In this document: positions 7,483 to 16,693 of the stretch, piece by piece
How positions within the stretch are numbered: the first letter of the stretch is position 1
How the letters are laid out: each line of letters starts with the position of its first letter
Assembly (NCBI GenBank): GCA_964409685.1
Contig: CAYPEJ010000020.1
Location: 1-64,000, forward strand
Length of the DNA: 64,000 bases
Direction of reading: 5' to 3'
From: Clostridium_AI sp964409685
GTDB taxonomy: Bacteria; Bacillota; Clostridia; Lachnospirales; Lachnospiraceae
The notes under the pieces: model-generated
Told to the model about the DNA's origin: nothing
Database searches by the model: none
What the model saw: only the letters and a program-made list of their open reading frames with translations
Translations under genes and position numbers: made by a program

Positions 7483-8505
7483 ATGAAATATCCAAAATTT
7501 TTACCCCAAAACGGCACAATCGGATTTGTTGCACCATCTTTCGGATGCAACATAGAACCATATAAATCAGCATTTGACAACGCACAGAAAAAATTTAAGG
7601 AAATGGGTTACAGTTTAGACCTTGGACCAAACTGCTATGAAGGTTCTGGCATTGGAATTAGCAATACACCTGCTGCCTGCGGAAAAGAACTGACTGATTA
7701 CTACTGTTCTACACAAAATGATGTATTAATCTCCTGTGGTGGCGGGGAACTTATGTGTGAAACTTTGGACTACGTAGATTTTGAAAAAATAAAATCTGCT
7801 GTTCCAAAATGGTACATGGGTTACTCTGATAACACAAATATGACGTTTCTATTAACAACAATTTGTGATACGGCTTCTATCTACAGTTCCTGCGCCGCTT
7901 CATTTGGGATGGAACCTTGGCATCCTTCCTTACAGGATTCCTTCGATTTATTAACTGGTCAGAAAGATTCTGTAAAAGGATATGAAAAATGGCAGAAAGA
8001 TTCGCTAAAAGACGATGAAAATCCTCTTGCTCCTTATAATGTAACAGAAGATACGATTTTAAGATGTTATCCAGATGAAACGATTCATATGAGTGGCCGT
8101 TTGCTTGGTGGCTGCATGGATTGTTTAGTAAATCTTTTAGGTACAAAATATGACCGCGTAACTGCGTTTTTAGAACAATATAAAGAAGATGGTTTTATCT
8201 GGTTTTTAGAATCCTGTGATTTAAATGTTATATCAATTCGTCGTGCTATGTGGCAAATGAAAAATGCTGGCTGGTTCAAGTATGTGAAAGGTTTTGTAAT
8301 CGGTCGTCCTCTATGCTTCGGTCAAGAGATTATGGGATTGGATCAATACGAAGCCGTTCTTCCTATGGTAAGAGAATATAACGTGCCAGTCATTATGGAC
8401 GCTGATATCGGACACTTATCTCCTACTATGCCTATGATTACTGGAGCAAAAGTTGACATCCATGCAATAGGAAATGATTTGACGATTCAGTATCATTTTG
8501 AATAA
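7483..8505 (+). CDS. LD-carboxypeptidase / MccF-like S66 peptidase
   Basis: A 340-residue cytosolic protein of peptidase family S66, which removes the terminal D-Ala from muropeptide tetrapeptides (LdcA) or cleaves microcin-C-type conjugates (MccF). The Ser-Glu-His triad is visible: Ser115 in MGYSDNTN, Glu243 in WFLESCD, His311 in DADIGHLSP. The N-terminal GTIGFVAPSFG strand and the late VKGFVIGRP strand are also typical. The ATG at 7483 has ATGAGG-type site 9 nt upstream; a second in-frame ATG at 7468 lies inside that site and is less likely. The family cannot be split into LdcA or MccF by eye; a resistance role against nucleotide-peptide antibiotics remains open. Confidence 0.88.
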   Translation: MKYPKFLPQNGTIGFVAPSFGCNIEPYKSAFDNAQKKFKEMGYSLDLGPNCYEGSGIGISNTPAACGKELTDYYCSTQNDVLISCGGGELMCETLDYVDFEKIKSAVPKWYMGYSDNTNMTFLLTTICDTASIYSSCAASFGMEPWHPSLQDSFDLLTGQKDSVKGYEKWQKDSLKDDENPLAPYNVTEDTILRCYPDETIHMSGRLLGGCMDCLVNLLGTKYDRVTAFLEQYKEDGFIWFLESCDLNVISIRRAMWQMKNAGWFKYVKGFVIGRPLCFGQEIMGLDQYEAVLPMVREYNVPVIMDADIGHLSPTMPMITGAKVDIHAIGNDLTIQYHFE

Positions 8506-8641
8506 GCATTTAAATTGACAGCGTGATAAAATAACCATTTGTTTGATAATTTTCTCTTTAACTTCTCATACTAGATTTGTATTGTGTGATAACACACATA
8601 ATAATATGGATAGAAATAAGGCATATTGGAAGGAGATTCTT

Positions 8642-8803
8642 ATGAGAAATAAGGAAGAAAATAAACAAAGTCAAGATAATGCTCAAAATAAGATTAATTT
8701 GGACTATGATTGGAATTCAGATTATGGAGATGGTGATATTCCTGATGTAGATAAGAATGAGGTATCGAGAGATAACATGTCAAATTCGACTTCTAATGAG
8801 TAG
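8642..8803 (+). CDS. 53-residue acidic small protein, unknown
   Basis: A short gene with an AGGAG ribosome site (8631-8635) spaced 6 nt from ATG 8642. The product is hydrophilic, rich in Asn, Asp, Glu and Ser, with no Cys and no hydrophobic segment. The middle reads DYDWNSDYGDGDIPDVDKNE, an Asp-dense stretch reminiscent of calcium-binding loops but not a clean EF hand or dockerin. A strong hairpin terminator follows 53 nt after the stop. The ribosome site and terminator argue for a real gene; no family is recognised. Confidence 0.55.
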   Translation: MRNKEENKQSQDNAQNKINLDYDWNSDYGDGDIPDVDKNEVSRDNMSNSTSNE

Positions 8804-8855
8804 TTAAAAAAGACTGACTCAGAAGATTATAATACTTGTCGTTGTAATGATTAGC

Positions 8856-8902
8856 AAAAGACCTATCAAGAGTAGATAAGTTCTATTTTGATAGGTCTTT
8901 TT
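8856..8902 (+). terminator. Intrinsic terminator after the small acidic protein gene
   Basis: 14-bp inverted repeat (8856-8869 / 8888-8901) AAAAGACCTATCAA ... TTGATAGGTCTTTT, ending in a T-run on the plus strand; the A-run on the left arm makes it potentially bidirectional. Confidence 0.85.
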
Positions 8903-8927
8903 ACATTAAGTATAAATACTATACACC

Positions 8928-8963
8928 AAAAAAGCACCCCCCAATCTCTCAGGGAATGCCTTT
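8928..8963 (-). terminator. Intrinsic terminator of the amylase gene
   Basis: On the minus strand AAAGGCATTCCC ... GGGGGGTGCTTTTTT forms a GC-rich stem with two G-U pairs followed by six T, 55 nt after the amylase stop codon. Confidence 0.75.
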
Positions 8964-9017
8964 CTGGTTTTACATTATATTTAACATAGTATGAGAAAGA
9001 AAAATAGCTAATTTATT

Positions 9018-11723
9018 TTAGTTTGGTGCTCCGCTAGAAATCACACCATTTTTCACTGTATAAGTACCTGCGGAACCGAAGTTGTAGTTATTTCCACTAT
9101 TATTATCCCAGCTACCACTACCATTGTTAAAGCAAGCTGTTAAAGAAGATGCTGTTCCAAGGTCAATTGTCGCTACCTTGTATCCAGAGATAGAGGAACT
9201 TGACATTTCCACACCTGGTACACTAGTCCATGAACCACTACCGATTTGATAATGAATGTATGCGTTTGACCAACCTGTATAGTAGTAAACTGTAACTGTA
9301 TTTGTTCCTGAATTTACGATACCATTTACATCATAGTGAGCACCTGCTGTAACTACGAATCCTTCAGAACCAGGAGTTTGGTTGCTTCCGTCTGTGAAGA
9401 TTACACGGCTGTTAGATGTTACATTGGAATCTAATACATAGCTGTATTCGCCATTGGAGCCTAATGTCATTTGTACTCCAGGCCATGCTGCATTTGTTAC
9501 TACGCTTGAACTACTCTTTTCATCGTATACATAAGCGTATACTGTACTACTCCAACTAGATGGTTTTGTAAAGTAAATGCTATCACCAGATGGTGTTGTA
9601 GAAGCAGATGGTGATGGTGATGGGCTAACGCTTGGTGATACAGATGGTGAAGGTGATGGAGTTACTGTAATCACTTTAACATATCCTGAAGTACTATATA
9701 AACCATTATCTACTACATCATAACCCGATTGGTTTGCACCTGGAGTTTGATTTGTACCGTCTGTGAAAATTACTTTTGCGCTGTCGCTATCATCAAATTG
9801 ATAAGAATATGTGTAATAACCTGTAGAAGAATCATATGTCATAGCTTCACCAGGCCATGTTCCATTTTTTACTACTGTTGAGCCACTATCATCATATACA
9901 TAAGCATACACTGTACTGCCCCAGCTTGATGGTTTTTGGAAGTAAACGCTTGTGCAAGCATTTGGATCTTTCTTTGTTAATGTATAAGATATAGATGTTG
10001 TATCACCGTCGCTGTTGATACCACGAAGTTCAACTGTGTATGTTGTACCGTAATCATCGCCAGCACCGATTGTAATTGTGTCACCGTTATCATATAGATA
10101 AGATGTTCCACCATTGATTGCATATGTTGCTTTTGTTGTATTTGTACTATTTAGTGTAAGTGTTACACTGTCTGTTTTAAATGTTGTTGGGCAGTTTGTG
10201 ATGCTTACAGATGGTGAATTATCATCGTAATCATATAAAACTACAACGGAACGAGATGGTAATGTACCAGAAATCTTACCGTTAGATACTGTAAATACAT
10301 TGTTGTTATCTGTTTGGTTTTTGTAAGAACCATTTGCAAGGTTTGTTGTAATACTGTTTAAATTATAGTCATAGGAATTTAAGTTGATAATAACTGCACC
10401 CTTAGTTCCACGTTCAATCATAAGAACGGTAGAAGAACCATTTGGATTTCTTAAGTATTCATTTTCACCTTCCATTAAGTTACGGAATTTATTAACTGCA
10501 GCAACTTCATCATCCATGAATAAAGCACTACCTCTGTCACCAATCTTTGTTTTTTCTGGGAAACGGTTATCCCAAGAATAACCACCACCACCAACTGGAC
10601 GGCTGAAGAATAATGGTGTACCTTCTGCACGAGCAGCGATTAGAGCCCATGTTAATTTGATTTGTTCGTCATTCATCCATTGAGATGAGCCGTAATCGGA
10701 TAAGGCATTGGCATAGTTATCATGGGATTCTACCCATGTTACTAATTTATCTGCATTTACAGAGTTTTCATAGTAAGAAATATTGGATGTACTAAAGTTG
10801 TTAGCACCGATTGCATTACGAAGTTTAATACCGTATGCAGATGCTGTTACACTGAAATAATTTGCATATGCTGTTTCTCTAGAGATACTATCTTGAAGAA
10901 TTTCACCATATTGGAATTCAGCACCATTGTTTAATACTGTAGGCCAGAAATCACTACCAAATCCAGAATCATCTGGTAATTCGATATGTTTTGCTGCGTC
11001 GTAACGGAAACCGTCAGCACCAAGTTCAACACATCTTAATAAGTAGTTTCTTATGTAATTCTGCAGTGTTTTATTATGTGTATTATTATCATAAAGACCT
11101 AACAATGCAAGCTGAGTTACTTGGTATCTGCTATTCCAGTCAGAAATTTCAGTATTTGTATGGAATGGATTGCTGATATTTTTGATGTTGCTAGAAATTA
11201 AGTTATAAGAACTTGTACAGTGATTTGCTACAACGTCAACGATGATTTTAACACCGTATTTTTCAGCTTCATCACACATAGCTTTGAATTCTGCTTCAGA
11301 ACCTAATTGATAGTTACCGATTGTATAATCAGTTGGTTGATAATGATACCACCATTGATCTGTAAATTTTAAATCTCCGTTATTTCCTACTACACAGGCA
11401 TTTACTGGAGATGTTTGAACGCTTGTATAACCAGCAGCTGCGATATCTGCCATGTTATTTTTAATTGTGTTAAATGACCAACACCAAGCATGAAGAATCG
11501 CGCCTTCTTTCATAGAATCGGCATGATAAATATCACCACTTATAGAAGAACTTGAAGAATTTGAATTAAGTGTAATTGTGTAAGGTGTTTTGTTACTTGC
11601 TGTAGAGGCAAGTGTCAATTCACTGGTACCCAATACACTAGTAATCACTAAAGCGCAAATTGCAATCCATGATAACAATCTGCTATATAGCTTTTGTTTT
11701 GATTGACTTTTTGTTTGTAACAT
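9018..11723 (-). CDS. Secreted alpha-amylase, GH13 with CBM26-CBM26-CBM25 modules
   Basis: A 901-residue exported enzyme cleaving internal alpha-1,4 bonds of starch. Signal peptide at 1-40 (ends TLASTASNK). GH13 barrel ~45-500 with nucleophile Asp242 (GFRYDAAKH), acid Glu274 (QYGEIL) and stabiliser Asp335 (VESHDNY). A beta-sandwich region (~510-590) is followed by two starch-binding CBM26-like modules (~593-690 and ~722-805; both contain KPSSW.STVYAYVYD and WPG.M) joined by a PSPSVSPS linker, and a CBM25-like module (~812-890, YYYTGWSNAYIHY). The ATG at 11723 is used because GGGAGG lies 7 nt before it; an ATG at 11744 has no site. It is downstream of malQ but has its own terminator and leader, so it is a separate unit with likely shared carbohydrate control. 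Confidence 0.93.
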   Translation of the reverse strand: MLQTKSQSKQKLYSRLLSWIAICALVITSVLGTSELTLASTASNKTPYTITLNSNSSSSSISGDIYHADSMKEGAILHAWCWSFNTIKNNMADIAAAGYTSVQTSPVNACVVGNNGDLKFTDQWWYHYQPTDYTIGNYQLGSEAEFKAMCDEAEKYGVKIIVDVVANHCTSSYNLISSNIKNISNPFHTNTEISDWNSRYQVTQLALLGLYDNNTHNKTLQNYIRNYLLRCVELGADGFRYDAAKHIELPDDSGFGSDFWPTVLNNGAEFQYGEILQDSISRETAYANYFSVTASAYGIKLRNAIGANNFSTSNISYYENSVNADKLVTWVESHDNYANALSDYGSSQWMNDEQIKLTWALIAARAEGTPLFFSRPVGGGGYSWDNRFPEKTKIGDRGSALFMDDEVAAVNKFRNLMEGENEYLRNPNGSSTVLMIERGTKGAVIINLNSYDYNLNSITTNLANGSYKNQTDNNNVFTVSNGKISGTLPSRSVVVLYDYDDNSPSVSITNCPTTFKTDSVTLTLNSTNTTKATYAINGGTSYLYDNGDTITIGAGDDYGTTYTVELRGINSDGDTTSISYTLTKKDPNACTSVYFQKPSSWGSTVYAYVYDDSGSTVVKNGTWPGEAMTYDSSTGYYTYSYQFDDSDSAKVIFTDGTNQTPGANQSGYDVVDNGLYSTSGYVKVITVTPSPSPSVSPSVSPSPSPSASTTPSGDSIYFTKPSSWSSTVYAYVYDEKSSSSVVTNAAWPGVQMTLGSNGEYSYVLDSNVTSNSRVIFTDGSNQTPGSEGFVVTAGAHYDVNGIVNSGTNTVTVYYYTGWSNAYIHYQIGSGSWTSVPGVEMSSSSISGYKVATIDLGTASSLTACFNNGSGSWDNNSGNNYNFGSAGTYTVKNGVISSGAPN

Positions 11724-12061
11724 AGTTATACCTCCCATTTTCATTATATAGTTGATAGTATTAGTTAATAATTATTAACTATAAAAGAGAAAAAGGACTG
11801 AAAACGCAGTGAGTTTTCTATGACATAAGTGAGGAGTCTATAAATAAATATTAAAAGTATAATGGATGTAATGAAGGGCTAACATTACAGTCGCTTTATG
11901 TAGAATGACTCAGTTTCGTTCTGCTCTGGTAATAACATTACTGTTCCGATTACAATCGTTGGTAATCATATATACCATTTCTATGTATGGGAACGTTTTC
12001 AGAAAACTTAAAAAATAGTTGGTAACCTGATTCATACGTTTGATTCTCTCTTTCAAATCGT

Positions 12062-12076
12062 ATGGAAACGTTACCA
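12062..12076. promoter_or_regulatory. cre-like / LacI-family operator upstream of amylase
   Basis: ATGGAAACGTTACCA fits the CcpA cre consensus WTGNAANCGNWNNCA at every fixed position. A second site, ATGGGAACGTTTTCA (~11988-12002), has one mismatch. Either CcpA or the LacI-type regulator encoded nearby (13815-14828) could bind. Confidence 0.6.
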
Positions 12077-12202
12077 ATTGTTTAGTGAGCTAGAACTTTT
12101 TCTCTATGCACTAATAATAACTCAAATTGTCCAAAACTTCCATTCACAACTTGAACGTAAAAAGCAAAATTTATTGTGCATTTTAACTAATATTTCAACA
12201 AA

Positions 12203-12247
12203 AAACAGGAATGAACACAATGTTTTTACTATTCTTCATTCCTGTTT
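12203..12247 (-). terminator. Intrinsic terminator of malQ
   Basis: 12-bp inverted repeat AAACAGGAATGA ... TCATTCCTGTTT (12203-12214 / 12236-12247). On the minus strand the stem is followed by a T-rich tract, 84 nt after the malQ stop. Confidence 0.8.
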
Positions 12248-12330
12248 CTCTATAAAAATTGGTATTAATATACATTATTTTAATCTATATACTGCTAATT
12301 CTATATCATCTCAATCTTTTCAACTCTTAC

Positions 12331-13803
12331 CTATCTAGCATACAATTTCATATATTTCGCAATCTTTTCCGCTAATTCATCGGTAATTTTGCCTTGTTCA
12401 GCACGCCATTTCCAGTTGCGTCCTAATGTAGAAGGAATATTCATACGAGCTTCACTTCCTAGATCAAGCAAATCCTGCATTGTAACAACTGCTAGATTCC
12501 CAACACTTGCCCAAACTGCACGCATCATTCCCCAGTTATATCCTTCTTCTTCGTCTAAATGAAGATAATCAATGGCAAACTCTGTACTTTCCTTTTCTGC
12601 TGTATCGAACCATCCTAAGATAGTGTCATTGTCATGGGTTCCTGTGTAAACGACACAATGTCTTTCATAGTTATGTGGTAAGTAATCTCCATCTTCTCTA
12701 CTATCAAAAGCAAATTGGATTACTTTCATACCTGGATAGCCAGATGCTTTTACCATGTTGATTACATCATCTGTTAAGAAACCAAGGTCTTCTACAATGA
12801 TATTTAATTTGCCCAACTTAGTTTGTAAGCGTTCGAATAATTCGATGCCTGGTCCTTTTCTCCACTCACCATTTTTCGCATTGTCATCACCTGCTGGAAT
12901 CGCATAATAAGACTCGAATCCTCTAAAATGGTCGATACGAACGACATCATATAACTTAGATACATAGGCAACTCTCTTTGTCCACCAAGAATAATCATCT
13001 TCCTTCATAGTATCCCAATCGAATAACGGATTGCCCCATAACTGTCCATCTTCTGAAAATGCATCTGGAGGACATCCTGCTACGTCTATCATATTTAAAT
13101 CTTCATCTAAATAGAATTGACTTGGATTCACCCATACATCGGCACTATCCGCTGCTACATAGATTGGCACATCCCCGATAATTTGAATTCCATTTTCATT
13201 TGCATATGCTTTTACATTGTTCCATTGTTGAAAGAAAAGGAACTGTAGCATTTTCCAGAATGCAATCTCTTCTTTATAAGTTTCCATTGCTTTTTCAATT
13301 GTTTCTGGATCACGTTTTCTTAATTCATCTTCCCACTTCTGCCATTCTATCCCATCATGAGCATCTTTTAACGCCATAAATAATGCGTAGTCACATAACC
13401 AGTCTTTTTCTTCCTCACAAAATGTATGGAATGCTTCTGGAGTATTCATTTGAAAGGAAGAAAATACGGTACGAAGCAGTTTATAGCGATTCTCATACAA
13501 TAATGCATAATCTACATTTGTTTGATCAGCTCCCCATTCATAAGATAAGCAATCTTCCTTCGTAATATATCCATCCTGACATAATAAATCAAGATCGATG
13601 AAATATGGATTACCTGCGAATGCTGAAAATGATTGATATGGGGAATCTCCATAACTAGTTTGATTTATCGGTAATATCTGCCAGTAAGTCTGTCCAGATT
13701 TCTTTAAAAAATCAACAAATTTGAATGCTTCTTTTCCTAATGTTCCAATTCCGTAAGGAGACGGAAGTGATGAAATATGCATTAATATAGCACTGCTTCT
13801 CAT
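12331..13803 (-). CDS. malQ: 4-alpha-glucanotransferase (amylomaltase, GH77)
   Basis: A 490-residue cytosolic GH77 enzyme that transfers maltosyl/dextrinyl units between maltodextrins, releasing glucose. The start MRSSAILMHISSLPSPYGIG is typical of bacterial amylomaltases. The catalytic residues are visible: nucleophile Asp291 in VVRIDHFRGF, acid/base Glu338 in IVEDLGFL, and Asp391 in TGTHDNDTILGW; GDVPIYVAADSADVW is a further family block. Length equals the compact bacterial form. It starts 11 nt after the LacI-type regulator gene and is the last gene of the maltodextrin operon; the stem-loop at 12203-12247 ends it. Cytosolic partner of the ABC importer upstream. Confidence 0.95.
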   Translation of the reverse strand: MRSSAILMHISSLPSPYGIGTLGKEAFKFVDFLKKSGQTYWQILPINQTSYGDSPYQSFSAFAGNPYFIDLDLLCQDGYITKEDCLSYEWGADQTNVDYALLYENRYKLLRTVFSSFQMNTPEAFHTFCEEEKDWLCDYALFMALKDAHDGIEWQKWEDELRKRDPETIEKAMETYKEEIAFWKMLQFLFFQQWNNVKAYANENGIQIIGDVPIYVAADSADVWVNPSQFYLDEDLNMIDVAGCPPDAFSEDGQLWGNPLFDWDTMKEDDYSWWTKRVAYVSKLYDVVRIDHFRGFESYYAIPAGDDNAKNGEWRKGPGIELFERLQTKLGKLNIIVEDLGFLTDDVINMVKASGYPGMKVIQFAFDSREDGDYLPHNYERHCVVYTGTHDNDTILGWFDTAEKESTEFAIDYLHLDEEEGYNWGMMRAVWASVGNLAVVTMQDLLDLGSEARMNIPSTLGRNWKWRAEQGKITDELAEKIAKYMKLYAR

Positions 13804-13814
13804 AATTTTTCCTC

Positions 13815-14828
13815 CTAGTTTAGCGATTTAATACTTTCGCCTGTTACTAATTCATATGGTACCTGTTCATGTACTGCAGGTCCGTCTTCTTCTATCATGT
13901 TCATTAATATGTCGACACTCTTCGTTGCCATCATCTTAGTGTGTTGTTTTACGGTTGCAAGCTTCGGATTATAATAGTATGCAAGATTCGTTCCGTCAAA
14001 TCCAATGACCGATACATCTTCTGGAATATACAAATCACGGTCACGAAGTGCACGAATGGCTCCAATGGCCATTACATCACTCATTGCAAATATAGCAGTT
14101 ATGTCTTCTGCTTTGTCTAAAAGCTTATTCATAGCATTGTAACCGCTTTCATAAGAATATCTAGCTTTCTCATAATATTTGTTAGAATCAAATTCTAAGT
14201 TATGTTCTTGAAAGCTTTCTCTACTTCCTTGAAAACGAAGGTGACTTGTATAAGATTTTCTAGGATCCCCGCCTAAAATACCAATCTTCGTATGTCCTTG
14301 GTCAAATAAATAGTTTACAACACATCGTGCCGCTTCCACGTCATCTACTGAAACGCTTGATAAATTGTCAAAATGCAAGTCTTTGCTTGAGTTTGTAACC
14401 AATACACATGGTACATTTACACGCTCAAAGCGTTCCTTAAAGAAGTCGGGATTACCACCTAAAAATAAAATTCCTTGTGGTTTCTTTTCGCGACAGAGCA
14501 TAATCGCATGCTCCACTTCGTTTTCATCTTCATCCAGATAGAATACACCTACCGAATACTTTGTACGTTCAATCTGCTTTTGTATACCCTCCACTATACT
14601 AGCAAATAGCATGTTGGAAGTACCTTTTACAATAACAGCAACCAAACAGCTTGCAGATTGCTTAAGCTGTTTGGCGTTGTTATTCAATACAAAATTATGT
14701 AATTCTACTACTTCCATAATACGTGTCCTCGCTTCAGGGCTTACATCACGTCGGTTGTTAAGAACTCTTGAAACTGTACTGACAGAATAACCAGATTCTC
14801 TAGCGATATCCTTTATCGTCACTATCAC
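13815..14828 (-). CDS. LacI-family transcriptional regulator of the maltodextrin operon
   Basis: A 337-residue repressor. Residues 3-50 form the LacI helix-turn-helix and hinge (IKDIARESGYSVSTVSRVLNN, then VSPEARTRIMEVV); residues ~60-335 are the periplasmic-binding-protein-like sensor domain. GTG 14828 is preceded by GGGA; a GTG at 14822 is also possible. It sits inside the transport/malQ operon (22 nt after the permease gene), so it likely autoregulates and responds to maltose or maltodextrin. The TTGGTAA/AACGTT sites before the amylase are candidate targets. Effector identity is inferred from context only. Confidence 0.88.
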   Translation of the reverse strand: MIVTIKDIARESGYSVSTVSRVLNNRRDVSPEARTRIMEVVELHNFVLNNNAKQLKQSASCLVAVIVKGTSNMLFASIVEGIQKQIERTKYSVGVFYLDEDENEVEHAIMLCREKKPQGILFLGGNPDFFKERFERVNVPCVLVTNSSKDLHFDNLSSVSVDDVEAARCVVNYLFDQGHTKIGILGGDPRKSYTSHLRFQGSRESFQEHNLEFDSNKYYEKARYSYESGYNAMNKLLDKAEDITAIFAMSDVMAIGAIRALRDRDLYIPEDVSVIGFDGTNLAYYYNPKLATVKQHTKMMATKSVDILMNMIEEDGPAVHEQVPYELVTGESIKSLN

Positions 14829-14850
14829 ATCATTCCCATCCTATAGAGTT

Positions 14851-15696
14851 TTAACCCTTAACAGCACCTGCAACTACGCCTTCAATAATGTGTTTTTGAC
14901 AAATAATATAAAATATAATAATAGGTATGATTGCTAATACAAGCATAGCCATCATAGCCCCCCAGTCAATAGAACCATAACCGCCTTTCAAATATTGAAT
15001 TGCGATAGAAATTGTTTTGTATTTTTTCGTATCTAAAACAAGATAAGGCAATAAGTAATCATTCCATATCCACATAGACTGTAAAATTGCAACGGTGATT
15101 GTTGTAGGTTTTAATACTGGAAGTACAATTTTAAAAAATGTCTGTAACGGATTGCAACCATCTATCATAGCAGCTTCCTCTATCTCTATCGGAATACTCT
15201 TTACAAATCCACAGAACATAAATACAGATAGCCCGGCTCCAAAGCCTAAATATATAATGATAATTCCAAGAGGGTTACCGAAATGAAGCATATTTGCCAC
15301 CTTGGAAAGTGTAAACATAACCATCTGGAAAGGTACAATCATAGAAAACAGACACATATAGTAAATTCCAGCCGTAAAATAATTCTTTACTCTAGTAATA
15401 TACCACGCACACATGGATGTACACAAGATAATTATTACAACAGATCCAATTGTGATAAACAAAGTGTAACCAAATGCGCTAAAAAAGTCAATTTTTTTGA
15501 TCCCCTCAATATAATTTTCCCAGCCAACAAACATCTTGTCTGTTGCAATTTTAAAAGGATACTTATTTATATATGCTTTCCTTTTAAATGAATTCATTAC
15601 AACGATAAGGATTGGACAAACATATAAAACAGATAGTAAGGAAAATAAAATACTTAAAATCCATCTGCCTTGTTTCCATTTCATTTTTATATTCAT
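14851..15696 (-). CDS. Maltodextrin ABC transporter permease, MalG type
   Basis: A 281-residue carbohydrate ABC permease (CUT1 family) with about six membrane segments. The EAA loop is visible as EIEEAAMIDGCNPLQTFFKIVLPVLKP (~residues 170-196), the contact site for the ATPase. Its ATG overlaps the stop of the MalF-type gene by one base (TAATG), a sign of translational coupling. It acts with the partner permease and the binding lipoprotein. No ATPase gene is present in the cluster, so a shared MsmK-type ATPase encoded elsewhere is expected. Confidence 0.9.
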   Translation of the reverse strand: MNIKMKWKQGRWILSILFSLLSVLYVCPILIVVMNSFKRKAYINKYPFKIATDKMFVGWENYIEGIKKIDFFSAFGYTLFITIGSVVIIILCTSMCAWYITRVKNYFTAGIYYMCLFSMIVPFQMVMFTLSKVANMLHFGNPLGIIIIYLGFGAGLSVFMFCGFVKSIPIEIEEAAMIDGCNPLQTFFKIVLPVLKPTTITVAILQSMWIWNDYLLPYLVLDTKKYKTISIAIQYLKGGYGSIDWGAMMAMLVLAIIPIIIFYIICQKHIIEGVVAGAVKG

Positions 15697-16538
15697 TATT
15701 GTTGTACCTCCTTACCTCTTGTAATCTTATTTTGAAGAATGGCAATGACAGCAACCATGATAAAGAATAGAACCGCTTTTGCCTGACCTACACCTTCCCA
15801 TCCATTTCTACCATAGAACGTATTGTAGATATTTAGGGCAAGCATTTCAGAAGTACTGGATGGTTGACCTGCTGTTAATGCAAGGTTTTGGTCAAATAAC
15901 TTAAATGAGTTTGTTAATGTTAAAAATGTACAAATTGTAATGGATGGCATACACATTGGAATAATTACTTTTTTGATTAACTGCCATCTAGAAGCACCAT
16001 CAATCTGCGCTGCTTCGATTAAGTCATGGGAAATGCTCTTAATACCCGCGATGTAGATAATCATCATATAACCAACTTGTTGCCAACACATAAGGATAAC
16101 AAGTCCCCAGAACCCATACGTAGAACTGTAAGTAAGCGTTCTGTTAAAGTTTAATAAGATACCATTTAAAATAAGTTGCCAGATGTAACCTAATACGATA
16201 CCACCAATTAAGTTTGGCATGAAGAATACAGTACGGAATAAGTTTGTACCTGGAATGTCTTTTGTTAACAGCATAGCAACGCAAAATGCTAATACGTTAA
16301 TTACAACTACTGTTACAATGGTAAATAGTACGGTAAACCATAGAGAATGTAAGAACGTAGAATCGGTAAAGATTCTTGTGTAGTTCTTAAATCCAACAAA
16401 CTTTGCATCATTTACAGTGGTAAATTCACAAAATGATAGGTAGATTCCCATAAAGAAGGGAATGATGAATCCGATAGAAAATGCAACTAGTGTTGGTAGT
16501 GCAAAGATCGGAAAATACTTTTTTATTGACTTATTCAT
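15696..16538 (-). CDS. Maltodextrin ABC transporter permease, MalF type
   Basis: A 280-residue CUT1 permease with six predicted membrane segments, beginning MNKSIKKYFPIFALPTL, and the EAA loop HDLIEAAQIDGASRWQLIKKVIIP near residue 180. ATG 16538 is preceded by GGAGAAAGGA. A terminator-like hairpin lies between it and the binding-protein gene upstream, so the permeases are probably made at a lower level than the lipoprotein. Substrate inferred from malQ, the amylase and the LacI-type regulator around it. Confidence 0.9.
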   Translation of the reverse strand: MNKSIKKYFPIFALPTLVAFSIGFIIPFFMGIYLSFCEFTTVNDAKFVGFKNYTRIFTDSTFLHSLWFTVLFTIVTVVVINVLAFCVAMLLTKDIPGTNLFRTVFFMPNLIGGIVLGYIWQLILNGILLNFNRTLTYSSTYGFWGLVILMCWQQVGYMMIIYIAGIKSISHDLIEAAQIDGASRWQLIKKVIIPMCMPSITICTFLTLTNSFKLFDQNLALTAGQPSSTSEMLALNIYNTFYGRNGWEGVGQAKAVLFFIMVAVIAILQNKITRGKEVQQ

Positions 16539-16616
16539 GTAAAATGTCCTTTCTCCTTACTAATTCTTAATCTTGTAGATTTTATGCACAATTCATTTGT
16601 TGCAGGAAATAGAGCA

Positions 16617-16637
16617 AAGCGGAATTTCCTATGAATC
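16617..16637 (-). repeat. Terminator-trailing motif, copy 1
   Basis: On the minus strand GATTCATAGGAAATTCCGCTT starts directly at the end of the T-run of the hairpin at 16641-16678. Three further copies follow other terminators at 21969, 23638 and 30754. Confidence 0.6.
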
Positions 16638-16678
16638 AAAAAATACGCGTTATGCTTTGAAAGGCACAACGCGTATTT
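16638..16678 (-). terminator. Attenuator-like terminator between binding-protein and permease genes
   Basis: 11-bp inverted repeat AAATACGCGTT ... AACGCGTATTT (16641-16651 / 16668-16678), followed on the minus strand by a run of six T. It stands 16 nt after the stop of the lipoprotein gene and ~100 nt before the permease ATG, the usual place for partial termination in sugar ABC operons. Confidence 0.8.
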
Positions 16679-16693
16679 GTAAGGGTATTTATT

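Larger units (their letters stand above)
11724..12330. other. 607-nt leader/intergenic region between malQ and amylase
   Basis: No convincing gene. It holds the malQ terminator (12203-12247), a consensus-like cre site (12062-12076), a weaker cre-like site around 11988-12002, and three copies of the half-site TTGGTAAY (about 11969, 12019, and inverted at 12071), then ~220 nt of untranslated leader before the amylase. The short phrase TAACATTAC recurs at 11881 and 11925. Confidence 0.6.

Noticed and set aside
9600..9660. Short periodic DNA repeats (also near 35270 and 49920-50030)
   Set aside because: They encode Ser/Pro/Thr linkers in frame; not CRISPR or mobile repeats.
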